Shown here in pieces: positions 59,640 through 64,000 of a stretch of DNA of 64,000 bases. This stretch comes from Enterococcus casseliflavus NBRC 100478 (lineage in GTDB: Bacteria; Bacillota; Bacilli; Lactobacillales; Enterococcaceae), in NCBI RefSeq assembly GCF_001544095.1, contig NZ_BCPT01000014.1:1-64000 (forward strand), read 5' to 3'. A program made the position numbers and the translations under genes. Position 1 is the first letter of the stretch. Each line of letters begins with the position of its first letter. Below the pieces are notes generated by a model. It worked only from the letters and a program-made list of their open reading frames with translations. It did no database searches and was not told where the DNA came from.

Positions 59640-60563
59640 TTACCATAAACTACGGTTCGTGTATTTTTTCGAAAGACCATTTGCTAAAACTAAAAAGAGA
59701 AAATTAATGATGTTATTGAATAGCCCGATCGCTGTTGAATAACTAAATTGACTGTTTAAAATCCCAATTTTATACACATACGTAGAAATGACTTCTGAGA
59801 CGCTCAAATTCAAACTATTTTGCATCAGGAAAATCTTCTCAAAGCCAGCATTTAAAACCCCACCCATATTCATAATCAACAAAATAACCATCGTTGGCAC
59901 TAATGCTGGTATATCAACATGGAGGATTTTTTGAAAACGATTGGCGCCATCGATATCTGCTGATTCATAGAGTTGCGTATCGATACTCGAAAGTGCCGCT
60001 AAGTAAATAATGCTGTTCCAGCCACAGTGCTGCCAAACCTCAGAAATGACATAGACGGGCACGAACGTACTGTCGCTCCCCATTAAGTTGACAGAAGAAT
60101 CCAAGTTCAAGAGGTTGACTAAAACACCTGTTTCTGGTGAAAGAAAGACTTGCAATATCCCTACCATCACGACCGTAGAAATGAAGTGAGGTAAATAAAC
60201 CGCAGTTTGCATGACTTTTTTTCTTTTAGGGTTTCTGATTTGATTGATGATCAATGCCAATAAAATGGGAGCAATGAACCCAAAAATCAGCGTTGTCACA
60301 CTGATCCGCAACGTATTGACTATCACGGTTTGGAACATCGGGCTTTCGAAAAATTGTTGGAAATACTTGAAACCGACAAATTCGCCACCAGTGAGTCCCT
60401 TCGTAAAGTCGAATTCCCGAAATGCTAGTTGGATACCATACATTGGTATGTAATTAAAAACCAAAATGATCGCTAATGCCGGTAAAACCATCAACCATAG
60501 CTGCCATTGTCGCCTGAAATGAGAAAGTAACCGATTATTTTTTTTCACGAGAACTGTGTCCAT
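59640..60563 (-). CDS. sugar ABC transporter permease, LplB type
   Basis: About 307 residues from ATG 60563 (GGAG 8 bases upstream; an upstream ATG adds three). Six spans, EAA loop YESADIDGANRFQKILHVDIP near 210, and a long N-terminal cytosolic stretch. Forms the channel with the LplC-type subunit. No ATPase gene is in the operon. Confidence 0.9.
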   Translation of the reverse strand: MDTVLVKKNNRLLSHFRRQWQLWLMVLPALAIILVFNYIPMYGIQLAFREFDFTKGLTGGEFVGFKYFQQFFESPMFQTVIVNTLRISVTTLIFGFIAPILLALIINQIRNPKRKKVMQTAVYLPHFISTVVMVGILQVFLSPETGVLVNLLNLDSSVNLMGSDSTFVPVYVISEVWQHCGWNSIIYLAALSSIDTQLYESADIDGANRFQKILHVDIPALVPTMVILLIMNMGGVLNAGFEKIFLMQNSLNLSVSEVISTYVYKIGILNSQFSYSTAIGLFNNIINFLFLVLANGLSKKYTNRSLW

Positions 60564-60665
60564 GATCTTCACTCCTTTGATAGATTTAGGTAAATGGCTG
60601 GTCTTTGTTATTCAAGCATGAACTTGCGATTGCTTTACTCAACTCTGACCAGCCTCACCACTCAC

Positions 60666-62252
60666 TTAATTCCCGTAATATTGATCAAATCCTTTTTGAA
60701 CGATCTCGATATTTTGATCTAAGCCGCTATTTTGCAAGGTTGTGACATATTGCTCCCACTCATCTTCAATGCCGCCTTTTGTCACCCATTTAGCAAATTT
60801 TGTCATTGCTTCATTGAGGATCGTTGTATTGTTGTTTGCTAGTGTTGTGGCATCCTCATTACTAAATTTCAAGAGATTGAATGGTACTACTTGTTCTTCA
60901 GGAACGATTTTATCCACGTAAGGATGCAACACTTCATCTTGGACCTCATTCGCTTTCATATCTGCGCCAAGTTCGACATCAAGAGCGTCTGAAATATACA
61001 TTGGACTATTGTCCGCCCAAGTTGTTGTCCACTTCCATGTCCCTGGATCGACATTTTCATCTGCAGGTGGCAAGACGCGGTAAGTGTCCCCGTCTTTTTC
61101 GATGTTAGTGCCCAATGACCCAAACAATGCTTGGATTCCGATTTCTGGATCGTATAGCGCATTGACGAATTTTAAGGCTCCGTCCATATTTTTGGTTTGA
61201 GAGGAAACAACGGCAAAGTTTACCCCATAATTAAGCGAGGTTTCATAGCTCCATGTCGGTTCTACTCCAGCTTTTTGAATCAATGGTGCCATTGATGTAT
61301 ATTGATCTGCTAACTGATTACCAAATCGGTCTGAAGCTTCCCAGCCCCAAGTAAAACCGACTTTTGCCGTCTCGCCTTCTCCTCTACCAGTGGACTGATA
61401 GGCACTATAATCTTGAGAAAAAGCCTTAGGATTAATCAAGCCAGCTTCCCAGCACTTGTTCAAAAATTCCACTGTTTCTTTGTAACGCTCATCAACAAAG
61501 AAGTTGCCTACTTGTCCATTTTCAGCAAAGTAGCCGGTATTTCCTCCTTCAGAAACAACGATACCCGTACTTGCTAAAAGCTGCATTGGTTGGAAATAGC
61601 CAAAACCGCCGGTTCCAACTGGACTCCAATCCATTGGAATTTCATCGCTAGCATCCCCATCTCCATTCGCATCGTTTTCTTTGAATGCGACCAACACTTC
61701 GAATAGTTCATCCCATGTTTCAGGTACGTCTAACCCAAGATTGTCCAGCCACGTTTGATTGATATATTGACGAGAAGCAGATTTAGGCCAAAAACGCTGG
61801 TATTTTGGTAAGCCATAGATCTCTCCATTCAGTTGAGTAGCAAGTGCTTTTGTTTCTGGTTTTTCTTCAAACATCTTTTGAACATTTGGCAGGGCATCTA
61901 AGTGATCAGATAAATCGGTGAACAAGCCAGGAAACTTCGCAAATTCCGCATCCGTCACAACATTTGGTCCTAGAATCAAATCGGGAATATCTCCAGAAGC
62001 CAACATTGGGGCTTTTTTCTGATCCCAATCAGCGGAAACTTCCTCCCACTTTATGGTCAGCTCAAGTTCTTCTTCTAGTTTGTTCAACCACTCAATATCT
62101 TTGTTCTTTTGCGTCAAGCCATGTTTTACCACTAAAACATTTAACTGGTTGCTTGACGACTCTCCATCTCCCTCACTTGAAGATCCTCCCCCGCATCCAG
62201 AGAGCAATCCGATCAATGCTGCGGAACAAAACACCAAACCTAATTTTTTCAT
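60666..62252 (-). CDS. sugar ABC transporter solute-binding lipoprotein, LplA type
   Basis: 528 residues. Lipobox LSGC near residue 20, followed by a GGGSSSEGDGESSS linker, then an extracellular-binding fold with QYINQTWLDNLGLDVPETWDEL and ANGDGDASDEIPMDWSP, the calcium-binding-like stretch typical of this long family. It captures oligosaccharides for the two permeases. Promoter region carries a cre-like site at 62299-62312. Confidence 0.92.
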   Translation of the reverse strand: MKKLGLVFCSAALIGLLSGCGGGSSSEGDGESSSNQLNVLVVKHGLTQKNKDIEWLNKLEEELELTIKWEEVSADWDQKKAPMLASGDIPDLILGPNVVTDAEFAKFPGLFTDLSDHLDALPNVQKMFEEKPETKALATQLNGEIYGLPKYQRFWPKSASRQYINQTWLDNLGLDVPETWDELFEVLVAFKENDANGDGDASDEIPMDWSPVGTGGFGYFQPMQLLASTGIVVSEGGNTGYFAENGQVGNFFVDERYKETVEFLNKCWEAGLINPKAFSQDYSAYQSTGRGEGETAKVGFTWGWEASDRFGNQLADQYTSMAPLIQKAGVEPTWSYETSLNYGVNFAVVSSQTKNMDGALKFVNALYDPEIGIQALFGSLGTNIEKDGDTYRVLPPADENVDPGTWKWTTTWADNSPMYISDALDVELGADMKANEVQDEVLHPYVDKIVPEEQVVPFNLLKFSNEDATTLANNNTTILNEAMTKFAKWVTKGGIEDEWEQYVTTLQNSGLDQNIEIVQKGFDQYYGN

Positions 62253-62298
62253 TTTCTCATCCCTTTCACTCTTGTTACACTAAGTATAACGTCGAAAA

Positions 62299-62312
62299 TG
62301 AAAACGCTTTTA
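62299..62312. promoter_or_regulatory. cre site upstream of the GH127 importer operon
   Basis: TGAAAACGCTTTTA matches 13 of 14 consensus positions. It covers the -35 position of the promoter whose -10 box TATACT lies 17 bases nearer the gene, so CcpA binding would block it. Confidence 0.6.
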
Positions 62313-62373
62313 TTAACAATTTTTACTTCTACTCTCTTTTTTTTACTCGCCAACCATTTTTACATGATCCGCT

Positions 62374-63924
62374 TCATTCATAGTCCATAATGTTGCGGTT
62401 AAACTGATATGGAGAGATTCCTACACGTTCTTTAAAAACACGGAAAAAATAATTATAGTTCGCAAATCCGCTTTGCCTTGCGACTTCATTGACACTACAA
62501 GACGAGGTACTCAACAATAATTTTGCATAATCGATCCGCAACTCAGACAAGTATTTTGAAAAAGACTGTCCCCATTGCTGCTTAAACACCCTACTTAAAT
62601 AGGAATAATTTAAATCAATCGCTTCGGCGCAGGTCTGCAAGCTGATCGGTTCTTTGAAGTGTTGATGAAGATAAAGAATACATTTTTTTACCGGCTCGTC
62701 AACAGGCTTAAAGACTTCTTTTTGGAAATTTTTTACACTTAATGAAATGGCTTCAAAAAAATCTGCTTCGATTCTTAGTAACGTATCGAACTGTTGATAA
62801 TAATTGATTTGAATCATCGTTTCCATCGGCTGTCTAAAGCTATTACTCATCGCTAAACTGATTTGAAAATCAATTTGTGCAATTAGCTCTAAGGCCAGCG
62901 AACGTGCGACCCGTTTTTCTCTTATATACTCAAACAGTTTTTTACTATAATATTCGATGTTTTCTGGTTCGATGTATTTGGTATAAAAATAGATTTTTTT
63001 CAGATACAAAGCGATCTCATGCTGTTGAAAGACGTTTTTACTGCATTCTTGGCTTGAAAAATGCAGCAACTCATTCGGACGTGAAAAAAAGAGTAAATCT
63101 GAGATTCGTTCATCGCTCTTAAATAGTTCTAATACCTCCGACAGTTGATTGCTTACTGGGGATCGCAGGAGAAAAAGTTCAACATCTAGTAAGCGCTTGG
63201 CAGCATGGTAGCACTTGGTTTTGATCGTTTCCAAGTAATCATTGATCGCTTTATAGGATTTGATTTTTGCAAACGAGTAAAGCATAAAAAGCTTCCCATC
63301 ATCAGTCACGAAAGAGAGCATTTCTATGGTTTCATTCTTTGTGTCTAAAATCAATTGCTCTAAAACAGCGCTCACTTTTCGTTTATACTTTTCTTTGTCC
63401 CAAACATTTTTGCTGATAGAGATAGGTATCATAACAAGTCCTACCATTTTTTCAGTTACAAAATGCGGATACTGTTGCATCAAGAAGCTTGTATTTCCAT
63501 GAAAAAAGTCTCGTAGAGAGGGTGTCTCGTAAGCAGGCGCAGCCATTGGCTCGTCTGTAAAAAAATTGATTTTTTTCAGCGCTTCCGAAATCACTTCCTC
63601 GCTCAATTCATGTTTCAAAAGATAGTCAACGACTCCATATTTCATGCTACCACTCGCATAATTAAAGTCGGCGTAGCCACTCATCACGATCACTTTAGTC
63701 GTGCGATCGATCAGTTCCAATTGTTCTAAAAAGGCTAAGCCATTCATAATTGGCATATTCATGTCTAAAAAAATGAGATCTACAGAATAAATCTCCAGAT
63801 AATTTAACAACTCGTAAGGATTTGCCGTACTGAGTACAATTTCAAATTGAGGGAAATTTTGTAAAATAGTACTTATTTTGTTGCGTGAAATCAACTCATC
63901 ATCTAAGAGGGCTATTTTTTTCAT
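62374..63924 (-). CDS. response regulator with AraC-type output (YesN-like)
   Basis: About 516 residues from ATG 63924, which has GGAG 9 bases upstream and overlaps the kinase gene; an upstream ATG adds five residues. Receiver domain 1-120 with DDE near 8-10, phosphoacceptor aspartate in DLIFLDMNMPIMNG and lysine later. A long middle helical region follows, and two AraC helix-turn-helices end the protein (SFSKYLSELRIDYAKLLL..., SVNEVARQSGFANYNYFFRVFK). It should activate the importer-GH127 operon next door when the kinase senses the sugar. Confidence 0.92.
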   Translation of the reverse strand: MKKIALLDDELISRNKISTILQNFPQFEIVLSTANPYELLNYLEIYSVDLIFLDMNMPIMNGLAFLEQLELIDRTTKVIVMSGYADFNYASGSMKYGVVDYLLKHELSEEVISEALKKINFFTDEPMAAPAYETPSLRDFFHGNTSFLMQQYPHFVTEKMVGLVMIPISISKNVWDKEKYKRKVSAVLEQLILDTKNETIEMLSFVTDDGKLFMLYSFAKIKSYKAINDYLETIKTKCYHAAKRLLDVELFLLRSPVSNQLSEVLELFKSDERISDLLFFSRPNELLHFSSQECSKNVFQQHEIALYLKKIYFYTKYIEPENIEYYSKKLFEYIREKRVARSLALELIAQIDFQISLAMSNSFRQPMETMIQINYYQQFDTLLRIEADFFEAISLSVKNFQKEVFKPVDEPVKKCILYLHQHFKEPISLQTCAEAIDLNYSYLSRVFKQQWGQSFSKYLSELRIDYAKLLLSTSSCSVNEVARQSGFANYNYFFRVFKERVGISPYQFNRNIMDYE

Positions 63925-64000
63925 CGTCTTTTTCTCCAATCATAGGAAGCTCAATAATGACCCGGGTATAAACCCCTAACTCTGTTTCATATGTGATCCC
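63899..64000 (-). CDS. sensor histidine kinase, C-terminal end (partial, YesM-like)
   Basis: Only the last 33 residues are in the window (ITYETELGVYTRVIIELP... then a KNSPLR end), matching the final strand of a HATPase domain. The rest lies beyond the right edge. It overlaps the response-regulator start by 26 bases, typical of YesMN-type pairs. Confidence 0.6.
   Translation of the reverse strand, partial: GITYETELGVYTRVIIELPMIGEKDDEKNSPLR

Overview
The window looks like the chromosome of a low-GC Gram-positive coccus of the Enterococcus group. The evidence is the sufCDSUB operon with SufU, an Enterococcus-type adhE, opuC-type osmolyte transport, the queA/tgt/yajC neighbourhood, cre-like and Rex-like sites, and strong GGAGG ribosome-binding sites. 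The species cannot be fixed from sequence alone; the plant and glycoprotein carbohydrate genes would suit a gut or plant-associated species.

1-12.5 kb: the right-hand part of an integrated mobile element that ends beside sufB. It has the plan of a phage-inducible chromosomal island (PICI): integrase and CI-like repressor on the + strand, then leftward a Cro-like protein, an excisionase-like protein, small early genes, an AEP-type primase, an SF3 helicase with repeats behind it that look like a replication origin, several unknown genes, a P27-type small terminase, and unexpectedly a full-length tail tape-measure protein. No capsid, portal or large-terminase gene lies between helicase and tape measure. 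The left end is outside the window.

12.5-18.6 kb: the Suf iron-sulfur operon and a GNAT acetyltransferase. 18.6-31.9 kb: an uronide-utilisation locus. A leftward operon (lipoprotein, DUF2264 protein, GH88 unsaturated glucuronyl hydrolase, ABC solute-binding protein, two permeases, YesL) stands next to a LacI-type regulator, a heparinase II/III-family lyase with a cytosolic discoidin-fold partner, and a second divergent DUF2264 protein. 31.9-38 kb: an unknown helical protein, an AraC regulator facing a GH51 arabinofuranosidase, and adhE.

38-44.5 kb: two co-regulated operons, yitT-gntR-M20 peptidase and aspartylglucosaminidase-EIIB-EIIC-GrdB-like protein. Their promoters carry the same 24-bp inverted-repeat operator in the same position. 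44.5-49.2 kb: hsp20, yajC, tgt, a DUF975 membrane protein, a strong candidate non-coding RNA of about 360 nt, and queA. 49.5-53 kb: opuCABCD-type osmoprotectant transporter. 53-64 kb: a lipoprotein GH85 endo-beta-N-acetylglucosaminidase, a GH127 beta-L-arabinofuranosidase operon with its own ABC importer and YesL protein, and a YesMN-type two-component system whose sensor kinase runs off the window.

The GH85 enzyme would leave GlcNAc on asparagine of glycoproteins, and the aspartylglucosaminidase operon could process GlcNAc-Asn, so the window may hold two steps of glycoprotein N-glycan salvage (inference). Both sugar ABC importers lack an ATPase gene and probably share one encoded elsewhere.
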